64,000 nt of DNA from Pseudomonas sp. B21-028 (lineage in GTDB: Bacteria; Pseudomonadota; Gammaproteobacteria; Pseudomonadales; Pseudomonadaceae): contig NZ_CP087184.1 of assembly GCF_024749045.1 (NCBI RefSeq), positions 4,960,001 through 5,024,000 on the forward strand, in the 5' to 3' direction. The position numbers and the translations under genes are program-made. Of this stretch, positions 25,637 through 34,235 are shown piece after piece (position 1 is the stretch's first letter; each line of letters opens with the position of its first letter). The notes below the pieces were generated by a model that had not been told where the DNA came from, did no database searches, and saw only the letters and a list, made by a program, of their open reading frames with translations.

Positions 25637-25924
25637 CTAATTGGCTGGGTCCGGCCAGTCGCCGATGACTGGACTGGCGCCACCCAAGGCAATCTCTAGT
25701 GTGACGCTGTCGAATATCTCAGACATGGCCTGGGCAAGATCATTTACCAGGGTGAATCGTTCTTTAAAGTGCACTTTTCCCCACCGTTCGCTATCCGTTG
25801 AGGCCAGCATTGGCACAATTCTTTTGGGACAGACCTCCCCCCCCCCCCAGAAACGTCCGTTACTGGCCGATAACGACTCAGGCAGAATTTCAGCCGAACC
25901 TACGTCATAGGTACGTCCTAACAA
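25637..25924 (-). CDS. Possible small gene containing a G12 tract
   Basis: 95 codons from a TTG at 25924, just after the stop of the upstream 185-residue gene (stop codon and TTG separated by 4 bp). The minus strand carries twelve consecutive G (25837-25848) inside the frame, encoding a Gly stretch (FWGGGEV). Codon pattern and the sensible C-terminal sequence (KERFTLVNDLAQAMSEIF) favour coding. Slippage at G12 would switch the frame off. No family is recognised. Confidence 0.45.
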   Translation of the reverse strand: MLGRTYDVGSAEILPESLSASNGRFWGGGEVCPKRIVPMLASTDSERWGKVHFKERFTLVNDLAQAMSEIFDSVTLEIALGGASPVIGDWPDPAN

Positions 25925-25928
25925 ATCG

Positions 25929-26486
25929 TTAATGCGTCACAAAACGCACGCCATTTCGTTTCAAGGCTTCGATCAATCGTTCCGTACTTTCAACCTCGGG
26001 CGGCTGCGCGCTCGGATCCAGAACACGACGAATCGACGAAGAGTTCGCCACAGCAGCAGAATCGGGCTGCTTGGGCGATCTTATCCGAAGGCCGCGAAGC
26101 TCCGGCAGCGGCGAATCAACAGCCTGGAGATCCATTATGAATCGAGGAGTCTGCGCTGGCGCTGGATTGAGACGCTCATTAATACAAAGGATTCTGCTGA
26201 AATAGATCCAACCGATCGGGCTGATAGAAAGAATGCCATACCGACTTCCCTGCTCGGTAACCACCCACATGCTCTCGCCACGGACCTCAATCTCAACCAT
26301 TCGCGATGTCTCGACGCGATGACCGTCTGCGAATTTCCCGGAGGGTTCGGCTCGAATGTGCCGCCAAATTTCGCCCTTAACGCTTGGAGGATCTTCGACG
26401 TGAGCATTCGTAAGATAGCCGGTGAACGGCAGGTCGCCAGCGTCACTTTTTAGCCTCAGGATTGCGTCATTAATGTCGCCAATCAT
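25929..26486 (-). CDS. Unknown protein, divergent from an XRE regulator
   Basis: 185 residues without transmembrane segments or a motif I know. The N-terminal ~110 residues look folded (beta-rich, with RMVEIEVRGESMWVVTEQGS), and the rest is Pro/Ser-rich and probably disordered until a final helix (STERLIEALKRNG). GGAG 7 bp before the ATG is a good ribosome binding site. It is transcribed away from the XRE regulator across the inverted repeat at 26569-26618, so it is probably the regulated target. Confidence 0.6.
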   Translation of the reverse strand: MIGDINDAILRLKSDAGDLPFTGYLTNAHVEDPPSVKGEIWRHIRAEPSGKFADGHRVETSRMVEIEVRGESMWVVTEQGSRYGILSISPIGWIYFSRILCINERLNPAPAQTPRFIMDLQAVDSPLPELRGLRIRSPKQPDSAAVANSSSIRRVLDPSAQPPEVESTERLIEALKRNGVRFVTH

Positions 26487-26568
26487 GAAATATCTCCACG
26501 TTTAGGTGCCCGGTATGTCGAAGAGAGGATACCAGCGATTCGATAAAAATGAATGGTATACAGTGTAG

Positions 26569-26618
26569 AAAATACCTCAGAGCAAATTTCTCATGTCCGG
26601 ATTTGCTCGGGGTATTTT
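26569..26618. promoter_or_regulatory. Long inverted repeat, probable operator of the XRE regulator
   Basis: The left arm AAAATACCTCAGAGCAAAT (26569-26587) and the right arm ATTTGCTCGGGGTATTTT (26601-26618) are inverse complements apart from 3-4 central bases. The palindrome ends 4 bp before the regulator's preferred ATG at 26623 and lies between divergent genes, as expected for an autoregulated operator. Confidence 0.65.
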
Positions 26619-26622
26619 GAGG

Positions 26623-26901
26623 ATGGACGTGAAGCTCGCTTTTGGTAAGGCCTTGAGACAGATACGAAAGGCCCGCGGAATGACGCAAGAGGCGTTTGAG
26701 CCGGGCGTCGTAAGGACATATATCAGCGCACTGGAAAGAGGAATCCACTCGCCAACTCTAGAACGCATCGTCGAATTGGCCGCGCTTCTAAACGTCTCCT
26801 CAGCAGCATTACTCACCCTGACAGCGTTTTACGAGCAGGACAGCCAAGACTCTGCCAGCTTCCTGAATGAGCTGTGTGAAGACGTTTGCAACTGGATCTG
26901 A
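26623..26901 (+). CDS. XRE-family helix-turn-helix regulator
   Basis: 92 residues from the ATG at 26623. The HTH runs through FGKALRQIRKARGMTQEAF and VVRTYISALERGIHSPTLE, giving the typical XRE five-helix pattern. A frame extension back to 26593 lies inside the inverted repeat at 26569-26618, so I prefer the later ATG. No effector domain is present. It probably represses itself and the divergent 185-residue gene. Small XRE repressors of this kind accompany island and prophage modules. Confidence 0.82.
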   Translation: MDVKLAFGKALRQIRKARGMTQEAFEPGVVRTYISALERGIHSPTLERIVELAALLNVSSAALLTLTAFYEQDSQDSASFLNELCEDVCNWI

Positions 26902-27298
26902 TCCAGCCAGCCTGAAGATGCGCAACCCGTGCGAGCCGGAGCGGTGTAGTGATGAACCAAGAAGCCGTAGAGTCAAGGATGCGGTGCCGTGCCGTGGAAT
27001 ATTGCGTCGCTTTTGTGGATTTTTTCGCAGCCCTACGAGCGGCGTCATAGAAAAAAGCAGGAGCCACCTACAAGCGCGCAGGCTGGACGATAGAAATTAG
27101 CCGCCACCCTCGCATACCCATCAACAACAAAGCGCTTTAAAGGCCATATAAAAGCGTTACACCGCGACAAAACACGACACCCTCCTCATTCAAACCGACA
27201 ACTGCTTGCTGAAAGTCAAAGTTAAGCGCTGATACAAAAACCAGAATTCTTACCCCACCCTCACATACAGGTCAATATAGGGAGGGTTAATTTTTCCC

Positions 27299-27327
27299 TT
27301 GACATACTGTATATATATACATAAAAT
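27299..27327 (+). promoter_or_regulatory. Near-consensus sigma70 promoter overlapped by a LexA-like palindrome
   Basis: TTGACA at 27299-27304 and TAAAAT at 27322-27327 are separated by 17 bp. Between and over them lies CTGTATATATATACAT (27307-27322), which matches the LexA box CTG-N10-CAG except for the last base. The first downstream frame of any size begins 250 bp later, so the product is probably an RNA. Confidence 0.6.
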
Positions 27328-27333
27328 ACCTCT

Positions 27334-27395
27334 TAGAGGTCCTTCGCCGAACAAGCCTGGTTATCTTCCGGCAAAGCCGGGTATATTTTTGATTA
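27334..27395 (+). ncRNA. Candidate small RNA with two hairpins
   Basis: Immediately downstream of the promoter there is a small hairpin CCTC-TTA-GAGG, then about 30 nt of single-stranded sequence, then CCGGC-AAA-GCCGG followed by a T-rich stretch that may terminate transcription. The transcript would be about 60 nt. No known RNA family is recognised. Confidence 0.4.
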
Positions 27396-27720
27396 CAAAT
27401 AATGCTTTATTAAGAATTTTTCTCATTTATTCGTACCCTCGCCACCTCCTATTGTCCAATCTTGTGGGCTGACAGCCTGAGCTAGACTGATCCGGCATAC
27501 GCCTCACTGGCGGCACCCACGCTGGTCTAGTTCAGCCTTGAGAAAGGCTGGCTGAAGCACCTACCGCCTCATCAACATCGCTCTATGCGTCGGGACATCA
27601 CGTTTTCCGTGATTGAACTGGCTACCACTTCTACCGAAAGCTGCTCAATTCCACTTGGCCACTGCTTCGTTAAGCGAGTCAGCACGTCATTCAGATATCT
27701 TTGTTTTTCAGTTGAGCCGA

Positions 27721-29481
27721 TTATAGTTGCTGTCCTTTTAAGAGAGGACATACAGGCCACAGGGGATTAAGCAGTAGGAGGTGCGTTCGAGCACGCGTGA
27801 TGCCCACTCGCAGGAGCCTTCGACTTTTGGGGTACGGCGGATCGTCGTCTCTCCACACAAAGGACGACCCCACTCCGTTGGCGCTCCGCTTTGCTTCTCT
27901 AACTATGATCACACCGTCGAATTGCTTCCCTTTAGCCTTGTGGATATTCATTATCTGAAGACCAGGTATTGCTTCAACCCCATCAAGAATTTGTTCCTGC
28001 GCCAAAGCTTGATCGAGGGCACCCCGAGCATTGGTGTATTTCCCGTCGCGGATCCACTCCGCTGCCAATGCGGCAGAGATGCGGTGACCACGCTTGAAGG
28101 CCACAAGGTAGTCAAGCTGGTCCGCCACTCTGAGCAACTCGCTCTGGCCACTTCCCCGCAGCGCGCCCTTCACCGCCAGCCAATCGTAAGCGGGATCTCC
28201 CGTGAACGGAGACTCAGATAGGGTCACCAGCACACCTCGCAATGCTTTTACGAGGTTGATCTTCAACTGCTTACCCTGCCTCACTTGCAGAGCCTGCGCT
28301 TTCAGCGTGGCAATAGCAGCTTTTGCCTGGCCCGTGGCATTACGGGCCGCAACGATTAGATCCATGCTAGATGCTATGTCAAAGGCTTCGTTCTCTGATT
28401 TTTTTGGCTCTAGAAGAAAGGCAGCTAACCGCGCTGAAAGCAGAGATTCTGCTTCGTCAAAATGGAGCTTATGTTGAACGGCTTTGCCAACATTAGGCCC
28501 CAGTGCGTTGAGCGCATTAGACATCCTTAAAGCGCTGCGATTATTACCGACCAGGATGGCGATCGTGCCTGGCATGGCGCCGGCCTGCGCGATAATGGAG
28601 CCATACAGCTCCTTAAGAGCACGACGCAGCAAATGATTCCAATTAGGGGTGGGATTTTCTGGGCGGTACATTAACTGTGATACACCTTGATACGGCGCCC
28701 CACGAACGACGCCATTCAACGTGTCGTTCCCGAAGCAAAGTATCTCCGAATTCGGACTACGGTGATTCTGCGTTCCCAAATCCACAGCAAAGGGCTGCAA
28801 AACCTGGCGAATCACGGAGATTCGTTCCGGTCCCACGCCAGGCAAGAAGTCAAAAATCTGTTGCTCTTGGTCAGCTAGGCACATCACCCGGGACCTCGAC
28901 GCGAGAAGCTGAATATTGCCCCACGCTGGCTCGCTGGTGTCCTGCGCCTCATCCACGATGATGAGTGGGTGCTTAGCAGCGACCGATTGAAGCAGGTAAC
29001 TACTGCTCTTTAGCAAATCGCCTACGTTGGTAGCAAAAAGATCGAACGCGACCCTGCCCTCCTCCCTGAACAAGCGATCACGCTCCACAAGCCAAGCAGG
29101 CCAACCTACATCATCATCGTCGATACCCGCCGATAGAGCTTTTTCATCTTGGGGAAGCAAGATAGATAGCTTAGTTGGAGCCCCAAGCAGGTAACCGTGC
29201 GCCTTAAGAATGGTCCAAAAAAATGAATGGAAGGTCTGGATTGAAAGGCAATCCTTTTCCTGCGTCGTGGACTCCAGCTTCGCCGCATCTGCGATCCTAG
29301 CAACAGCCGCACGTGAAAAACTGAGGAATAAGACGGACTGCCCTGGAAGCAATCCCTGCCTGATCCGGTGGACCGCTTTGCGCAAAGCTAACGTAGTTTT
29401 GCCGCTTCCGGGGCCGCCTAATACTAAAATGTGCTTCTCGCAGGCGATAACTGTATCGCGCAAATCACGCGCTTCGGTCAT
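27721..29481 (-). CDS. gajB: Gabija helicase-like protein GajB (UvrD/Rep superfamily 1)
   Basis: 586 residues. Motif I is GGPGSGKTT (22-30), motif Ia/Ib FLSFSRAAV (52-60) and QTFHSFFW (82-89), motif II IIVDEAQD (174-181) and motif III/IV CLADQEQQIFDF; the late INIHKAKGKQFDGV-like segment (IMNIHKAKGKQFDGVIIV) is motif V. It is shorter than full UvrD, as GajB is. Its start overlaps the stop of gajA by 4 bp (ATGA). Known for Gabija: GajB senses nucleic-acid termini or works with GajA, which nicks phage DNA when nucleotides fall. Together they form a complete two-gene system. Confidence 0.9.
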   Translation of the reverse strand: MTEARDLRDTVIACEKHILVLGGPGSGKTTLALRKAVHRIRQGLLPGQSVLFLSFSRAAVARIADAAKLESTTQEKDCLSIQTFHSFFWTILKAHGYLLGAPTKLSILLPQDEKALSAGIDDDDVGWPAWLVERDRLFREEGRVAFDLFATNVGDLLKSSSYLLQSVAAKHPLIIVDEAQDTSEPAWGNIQLLASRSRVMCLADQEQQIFDFLPGVGPERISVIRQVLQPFAVDLGTQNHRSPNSEILCFGNDTLNGVVRGAPYQGVSQLMYRPENPTPNWNHLLRRALKELYGSIIAQAGAMPGTIAILVGNNRSALRMSNALNALGPNVGKAVQHKLHFDEAESLLSARLAAFLLEPKKSENEAFDIASSMDLIVAARNATGQAKAAIATLKAQALQVRQGKQLKINLVKALRGVLVTLSESPFTGDPAYDWLAVKGALRGSGQSELLRVADQLDYLVAFKRGHRISAALAAEWIRDGKYTNARGALDQALAQEQILDGVEAIPGLQIMNIHKAKGKQFDGVIIVREAKRSANGVGSSFVWRDDDPPYPKSRRLLRVGITRARTHLLLLNPLWPVCPLLKGQQL

Positions 29482-31292
29482 ATCGGATCATCCAACCAAG
29501 CATCATCAGGCTGCGATTCCTCTTCCGCTTCTACAGGACGAGGGAACAGTTTGTAGATACCAGCCAAGAAATCTTTAGTCGCTCCGGGCAGCTCCTCATA
29601 TTCGCAGTCATTAAGTAAGCGAGCCGCCCATCCCGCGCCCTTGTTACTTCCAAGAGCCTGCATCGCCAAAGACCTTACCGCAGCATCACTTGGCTGTAGC
29701 TCAGGCACCATCACGTTTCCACTCTCGTCGCTGATCCTCAGATCGAGTAGAAATGACCAAAGACGTGACGCTGGAACCTCAGCAGCAAGCAGACCCTCGA
29801 AGCCCTTGTAGGGGTGTTCAGTGTTTATCTCATAGGTATCGGCCAACGCTTGGAGCACCTCGGGTTTTCGATTTCCTTTGGGAAGAAGATCGTAGAAGGC
29901 AAACGTCCGAAGCCCCAACGTTTTAAAAAACTTGCCGAATTTGGGCACATTCGACTCGCCATCCGCGTCAAAGAATGCCACCCCAGAAATATCCAGCGGC
30001 TGGAGACTCGGATCCTGTTCTTCCATGCGACGAGCAATCACTGGCATAGCATGCAGCTCGGTCACCCCCTCAACGACGATGACACCGCGACTTAACATGC
30101 ACTCTGAAAGCCCCGACTTAGCGAATCGTCTGTAATCATTATCTTTAAGTCCGGTCGCATCCGAGACTTTCCGAGATGTGACAGTACCTGCGTCCTGTCG
30201 GGCAAGCAGCAGCGTTTGACTAGGCTCAAACTTCTCGATCACAAAGGGAGAATGAGACGTGACGAACGCCTGCGTCGTTTTGGTGAGAAGGTACTCGGCG
30301 ATCCTTCGCTGAGTATGTGGGGGAACAGCGATCTCAGGCTCTTCCATCGCAAAGATCACATCAGACTTGAGGTCAGCAATAAGTGACAGCAGCGCCAGCA
30401 CCAGGGTGTTAATCGTCCCAGTGCCGGCATGGGCAAACGGAACATGCGCCTGATCAGCGGACAGCGCCATGAAAAAGGTCAGCGTTTTCCGTAGATGCTC
30501 TCTGGTAAGTTCCGATACGTGAAGCTTCGTGGCATTGCCAGGCGATTCAAGGGCTACATATCTGGAGAGCCTTTTTTCAACTGATCTAAGGACGGGAGCT
30601 ATTTCAGTCGCATCGGCTTCGATGTCTAGGCTTTGCAGCCGAGATATCGTTTTCTGCCAGAGGCTGTGCCTTACACCCTTAGCTCTCAGGATGATGTCCA
30701 GCAACGACCCCCTTTCCAAACTGAGCGCTCGCGATCCCGTCCTAAGGGTGCGTAGATACAGAAATCCGAACTGTCGCTTGATGGTCTTTGGAACAGCCGT
30801 CAACTCACCCAATGGTGCATCAGGGCTATGAGAGAAATAAGTCCTGGCGACAAACTCGTCCTCCTCGATGTCGTAGAGACCAATGGTCTCGATCCTTAGG
30901 CAAGGTACGACATCGGGTGGATTCGCAGCGTCGATTTCACCAGCCGCGAGAACGCGCTTTTCTAACAGGTGCCAAAACTCCGAGTTACCTCCACACCGAT
31001 TACTGACCTCGACGCTCAACCCAACCAGGACAGCCTCGATGCGCAGGCGAATTGGCGTAGGCGGCAATCCCTCTTCTAGCGACGGGAACAGATAAATTCC
31101 GTTGTAAAAGTCATGCTCATCTATGGGGGGGAACCGATTGAGTCGATCCGGGCCTAATACCAGATCCAGAGCCTCACAGATGGTGCTTTTCCCTACATTA
31201 TTCGTTCCAACCAGGAGCGTATGCCCATCGAAGCAAAGACTGGCGCACCGAATCCCGCGAAAATTCTCTATGCCGAGTTTGACGACCTTCAT
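29478..31292 (-). CDS. gajA: Gabija endonuclease GajA (OLD family ATPase-TOPRIM)
   Basis: 604 residues. The ABC-type ATPase half has Walker A GTNNVGKST (29-37) and the Walker-B-like AMEEPEIAVPP (315-325), followed by FVTSHSPFVIEKF. The TOPRIM half has VVEGVTELHA, with its catalytic glutamate at E408, and FDADGES with D442 and D444. This is the class 2 OLD nuclease layout of GajA, and the partner helicase-like gene follows at once. Family knowledge: the ATPase half is nucleotide-sensing and inhibits the nuclease at high ATP. It is the closest intact gene to the tRNA-Arg integration site. Confidence 0.92.
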   Translation of the reverse strand: MKVVKLGIENFRGIRCASLCFDGHTLLVGTNNVGKSTICEALDLVLGPDRLNRFPPIDEHDFYNGIYLFPSLEEGLPPTPIRLRIEAVLVGLSVEVSNRCGGNSEFWHLLEKRVLAAGEIDAANPPDVVPCLRIETIGLYDIEEDEFVARTYFSHSPDAPLGELTAVPKTIKRQFGFLYLRTLRTGSRALSLERGSLLDIILRAKGVRHSLWQKTISRLQSLDIEADATEIAPVLRSVEKRLSRYVALESPGNATKLHVSELTREHLRKTLTFFMALSADQAHVPFAHAGTGTINTLVLALLSLIADLKSDVIFAMEEPEIAVPPHTQRRIAEYLLTKTTQAFVTSHSPFVIEKFEPSQTLLLARQDAGTVTSRKVSDATGLKDNDYRRFAKSGLSECMLSRGVIVVEGVTELHAMPVIARRMEEQDPSLQPLDISGVAFFDADGESNVPKFGKFFKTLGLRTFAFYDLLPKGNRKPEVLQALADTYEINTEHPYKGFEGLLAAEVPASRLWSFLLDLRISDESGNVMVPELQPSDAAVRSLAMQALGSNKGAGWAARLLNDCEYEELPGATKDFLAGIYKLFPRPVEAEEESQPDDAWLDDPI

Positions 31293-31607
31293 TCTGATCC
31301 CTCAGTTGATTCTACGAGCCACTATAGCAGTGGCACGAAATCACGAGGGGATGGATCCAAAGGCGTATAAGCCATGCCTGATGTGAGCTAGCTGAGACTT
31401 ACACGCGGTTCATATGCGTAGAGGATCGCGCACAGAGCGTTCATTGACTTGATACCCATCGAAGCGGATGAAAATCGAAGCTTGCCGACAGAGTGCACAG
31501 CGCATGCATACGGCACGATGGATGTGCAGGTCAGCGCGAGGCCTAGCTGACCCGAGCAAGGTCATGCTGAGCAAGAAGAGAAGTAGTGACTGAAGTAGTG
31601 ACTAAGA
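31293..31607. other. Gap between gajA and the tRNA-Arg integration site
   Basis: 315 bp with no gene. Just before the tRNA, at 31579-31603, the sequence GAAGTAGTGACT is present twice in tandem (GAAGTAGTGACTGAAGTAGT and onward). No integrase is found here, so the recombinase of the island, if any, is probably beyond the left edge. Confidence 0.5.
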
Positions 31608-31682
31608 TGGTGTCCCCGGCAGGAATCGAACCTGCATCTGAGCCTTAGGAGGGCCCCGTTCTATCCGTTGAACTACAAGGAC
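31608..31682 (-). tRNA. tRNA-Arg (anticodon CCT)
   Basis: 75 nt including CCA. On the minus strand it starts GTCCTTGTAGTTCAACGGAT; the acceptor stem pairs GTCCTTG with CGGGGAC (two G-T), the anticodon loop is CTCCTAA and the T-arm GCAGGTTCGATTCCTGC is perfect. Its 3' end faces the island, as usual for tRNA integration sites. Confidence 0.93.
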
Positions 31683-32354
31683 TATAGAGATAACGGCTTG
31701 AATACAAACAGAAAAATCAAAAAACAAAACCAACAACGATCACAACTTAACACTGCGCCCTGTCCCTTGCAAGAAATCGTATCTAGCCCTTAGGAGGGGG
31801 ATGCTCTATCCAATTGAGCTACTGAGACACAGGTCGACCACGAGAAACGCGGTGCGATGGACGGCGTGCATGTTAACGGCCAGCCTGGCGTTTGTCATGT
31901 CGTCCGTAGGCTTTTTAAGTGTAGGCAAATGCTGCTGCTCACAGCCCCTCAACACGATGACACAGATAAACGGAACGCCGCTCATCCATCCCCATCGGCC
32001 CCTGCTAGTAAATCGGCAAATTGCCACTATCCTATACAGTACAAGGAGCACCGGTCTTTGCTGCCGTTCCGGTTATCCGCCAGACGGTATGGCACATAGA
32101 CACGATGCGATGGTCACAACGTGCAGACCTGTTGATTTTTCCAACCAGTCCGCATTTTTGATGAAGGGTAATGGCAGAACGCCTTTACGCGGATCAATAT
32201 TTGTCACAGAATTGGCGCCAATGATCTGGCAATTTTGAGGCATGATGCGGGCCTCTTAACAATTCAGGTTGAACATTTGGCTACGGTGCTTGTCCTATTC
32301 GACATCCTGCGGCCAATCCCGAGAACCGCTCCCCTGAACTAACCGGTTAAATAT
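31683..32354. other. Gap with a tRNA-Arg remnant
   Basis: Besides the pseudo-tRNA at 31758-31830, about 520 bp show only overlapping short frames without ribosome binding sites. No gene is supported. Confidence 0.5.
31758..31830 (-). pseudogene. Degenerate tRNA-Arg(CCT) copy
   Basis: On the minus strand GTGTCTC AGTAGCTCAATTGG begins a recognisable tRNA with an intact D-arm and a CTCCTAA anticodon loop. The anticodon stem has two mismatches and the T-arm no longer pairs. The end GGGACAG pairs with the acceptor 5' side at six of seven positions. It is probably a decayed second tRNA-Arg or the scar of an earlier integration. Confidence 0.6.
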
Positions 32355-32681
32355 ATGCGCCCATTGAAACAGGCAATTTATTCCAGCCGTACGGCTGACA
32401 AGTTCGTCGTACGTCTGCCAGACGGAATGCGGGAACGCATTGCCGAGGTGGCTCGCAATCATCACCGCAGCATGAACTCTGAAATCATCGCGCGCCTAGA
32501 GCAAAGCCTTATCCAGGAAGGCGCGTTGGGTGAAGAACTGAGCATGCGCCTGGACAGCCCGGAGCTGTCACTGCATGAGCGCGAACTGCTTCAACGCTTC
32601 CGACAACTCTCCCACCGCCAGCAGAACGCCCTCGTTTCGCTGATTGCCCACGATGCAGAGATGGCCGCAGACGCGTCCTGA
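32355..32681 (+). CDS. Arc-family ribbon-helix-helix DNA-binding protein
   Basis: 108 residues. The ribbon-helix-helix is [18 protein letters not shown] followed by [16 protein letters not shown] (residues ~16-55), typical of Arc/MetJ-like repressors. The C-terminal ~50 residues are helical. It stands alone, convergent with mgtE, with a strong terminator between them. Its target is unknown. Confidence 0.85.
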   Translation: MRPLKQAIYSSRTADKFVVRLPDGMRERIAEVARNHHRSMNSEIIARLEQSLIQEGALGEELSMRLDSPELSLHERELLQRFRQLSHRQQNALVSLIAHDAEMAADAS

Positions 32682-32696
32682 TCGCAGGAAATACCC

Positions 32697-32724
32697 AAAG
32701 CCAGCCTTGCGCTGGCTTTTTTTT
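32697..32724 (+). terminator. Rho-independent terminator after the Arc-like gene
   Basis: AAAGCCAGC-CTTGC-GCTGGCTTT forms a 9 bp stem followed by a run of T. It serves the rightward gene and, through the A-run on the other side, may also stop mgtE transcripts. Confidence 0.85.
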
Positions 32725-32792
32725 GCTTGGGATTTATCCTGCCTACGCCCACCGAGCTGAAGCGTTCCCACGCACTGCATGGGAACGAGCGA

Positions 32793-34235
32793 TCAGAGCA
32801 GGAAGATGGTCGCCAGCCCGAGGAAAATAAAGAACCCGCCGCTGTCGGTCATGGCGGTAATCATCACGCTCGCGCCCATGGCCGGGTCACGCCCCAACCG
32901 GGCGAGGGTCATGGGGATCAAGACGCCCATCAACGCCGCCAACAGCAAGTTGAGGGTCATCGCGGCCGTCATGACCACCCCTAATGACCAACTGCCATAG
33001 AGCAGATACGCCACCACACCGATTACACCGCCCCATAGCACGCCATTGATCAGGGCCACCACCAGCTCCTTGCGCATCAATCGCGAGGTATTGCCGGTGC
33101 TGACCTGGTCGAGCGCCATGGCGCGAACGATCATGGTGATGGTCTGGTTGCCGGAGTTGCCACCAATACCGGCCACGATGGGCATCAGCGCCGCAAGCGC
33201 CACCAACCGCTCGATGGAGCCCTCGAACAAGCCGATGACCCGAGAGGCGACAAACGCCGTGATCAGATTGATCGCCAGCCAGGCCCAACGGTTGCGCAGG
33301 GATTTCCAGACCGAGGCGAAGATGTCTTCCTCTTCGCGCAGACCGGCCATATTGAGGACTTCGCTTTCGCTTTCCTCACGAATCAGGTCGACCATTTCAT
33401 CGATGGTCAGACGGCCGATCAGCTTGCCGTTCTTGTCGACCACCGGGGCGGAGATCAAGTCATAACGCTCGAAGGCCTGGGCCGCATCGTAGGCGTCTTC
33501 GTCCGGATGAAAACTCACCGGATCGCTGGCCATGACCTCGGCGACCTGCTTCTCCGGATCGTTGACCAGTAGTCGCTTGATCGGCAGCACGCCCTTGAGC
33601 ACACCGTCGTAGTCGACCACAAAGAGCTTGTCGGTATGCCCCGGCAGCTCCTTGAGACGACGCAGGTAGCGCAATACCACTTCAAGGCTGACATCCTCAC
33701 GGATCGTCACCATCTCGAAGTCCATCAGCGCACCGACCTGCTCCTCGTCATAGGACAACGCCGAGCGCACGCGCTCACGCTGCTGGCCGTCGAGGGCTTC
33801 CATCAGTTCGTGGACAACGTCCCGTGGCAGTTCGGGCGCAAGGTCGGCGAGTTCGTCGGCGTCCATTTCCTTGGCCGCCGCCAGCAACTCGTGATCATCC
33901 ATATCGGCGATCAGGGTTTCACGAACCGAGTCGGACACTTCGAGCAGGATGTCACCGTCGCGATCAGCCTTGACCAGTTGCCAGACCGTCAGACGCTCTT
34001 CCAGCGGCAAGGCTTCAAGGATGTAGGCGACGTCGGCGGAGTGCAGGTCATCGAGCTTGCGCTGCAACTCGACGAGGTTCTGCCGGTGGACCAGGTTCTC
34101 GACCCGGTCATGATGCGGACCTTCCTGGCGATGCGTCAGGTCCTCCACGACCCGCTGGCGATGCAGCAGCTCAACGACTTGCGCGAGACGGTCCTGAAGG
34201 CTTTCCTGCGTTTTTTTTACTTCAATTTCGGTCAT
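32793..34235 (-). CDS. mgtE: Magnesium transporter MgtE
   Basis: 480 residues from the ATG at 34235, preceded by GGAG; the frame is open 10 codons more. Order of parts: the N-terminal superhelical domain (HSADVAYILEALPLEERL), two CBS domains (~residues 195-325, with DPEKQVAEVM and RYDLISAPVVDKNGKLIGRL) and five membrane helices containing the conserved PIVAGIGGNSGNQT pore segment. MgtE is a Mg-gated channel of the inner membrane. It is convergent with the Arc-like gene and part of the core chromosome. Confidence 0.95.
   Translation of the reverse strand: MTEIEVKKTQESLQDRLAQVVELLHRQRVVEDLTHRQEGPHHDRVENLVHRQNLVELQRKLDDLHSADVAYILEALPLEERLTVWQLVKADRDGDILLEVSDSVRETLIADMDDHELLAAAKEMDADELADLAPELPRDVVHELMEALDGQQRERVRSALSYDEEQVGALMDFEMVTIREDVSLEVVLRYLRRLKELPGHTDKLFVVDYDGVLKGVLPIKRLLVNDPEKQVAEVMASDPVSFHPDEDAYDAAQAFERYDLISAPVVDKNGKLIGRLTIDEMVDLIREESESEVLNMAGLREEEDIFASVWKSLRNRWAWLAINLITAFVASRVIGLFEGSIERLVALAALMPIVAGIGGNSGNQTITMIVRAMALDQVSTGNTSRLMRKELVVALINGVLWGGVIGVVAYLLYGSWSLGVVMTAAMTLNLLLAALMGVLIPMTLARLGRDPAMGASVMITAMTDSGGFFIFLGLATIFLL

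Larger units (their letters stand above)
26905..27571. other. Intergenic region with a strong promoter but no protein gene
   Basis: About 670 bp with no supported reading frame. It contains the promoter/LexA-like palindrome and candidate small RNA at 27299-27395. The remainder shows no other feature. Confidence 0.5.

Noticed and set aside
27572..27760. 62-codon frame overlapping the end of gajB
   Set aside because: No start signal and it overlaps a real gene; a mirror frame of equal length exists on the other strand.
31801..32238. 145-codon plus-strand frame and an 81-codon minus-strand frame over the tRNA remnant
   Set aside because: Part of the first lies in the degenerate tRNA; neither has a ribosome binding site or recognisable motifs.
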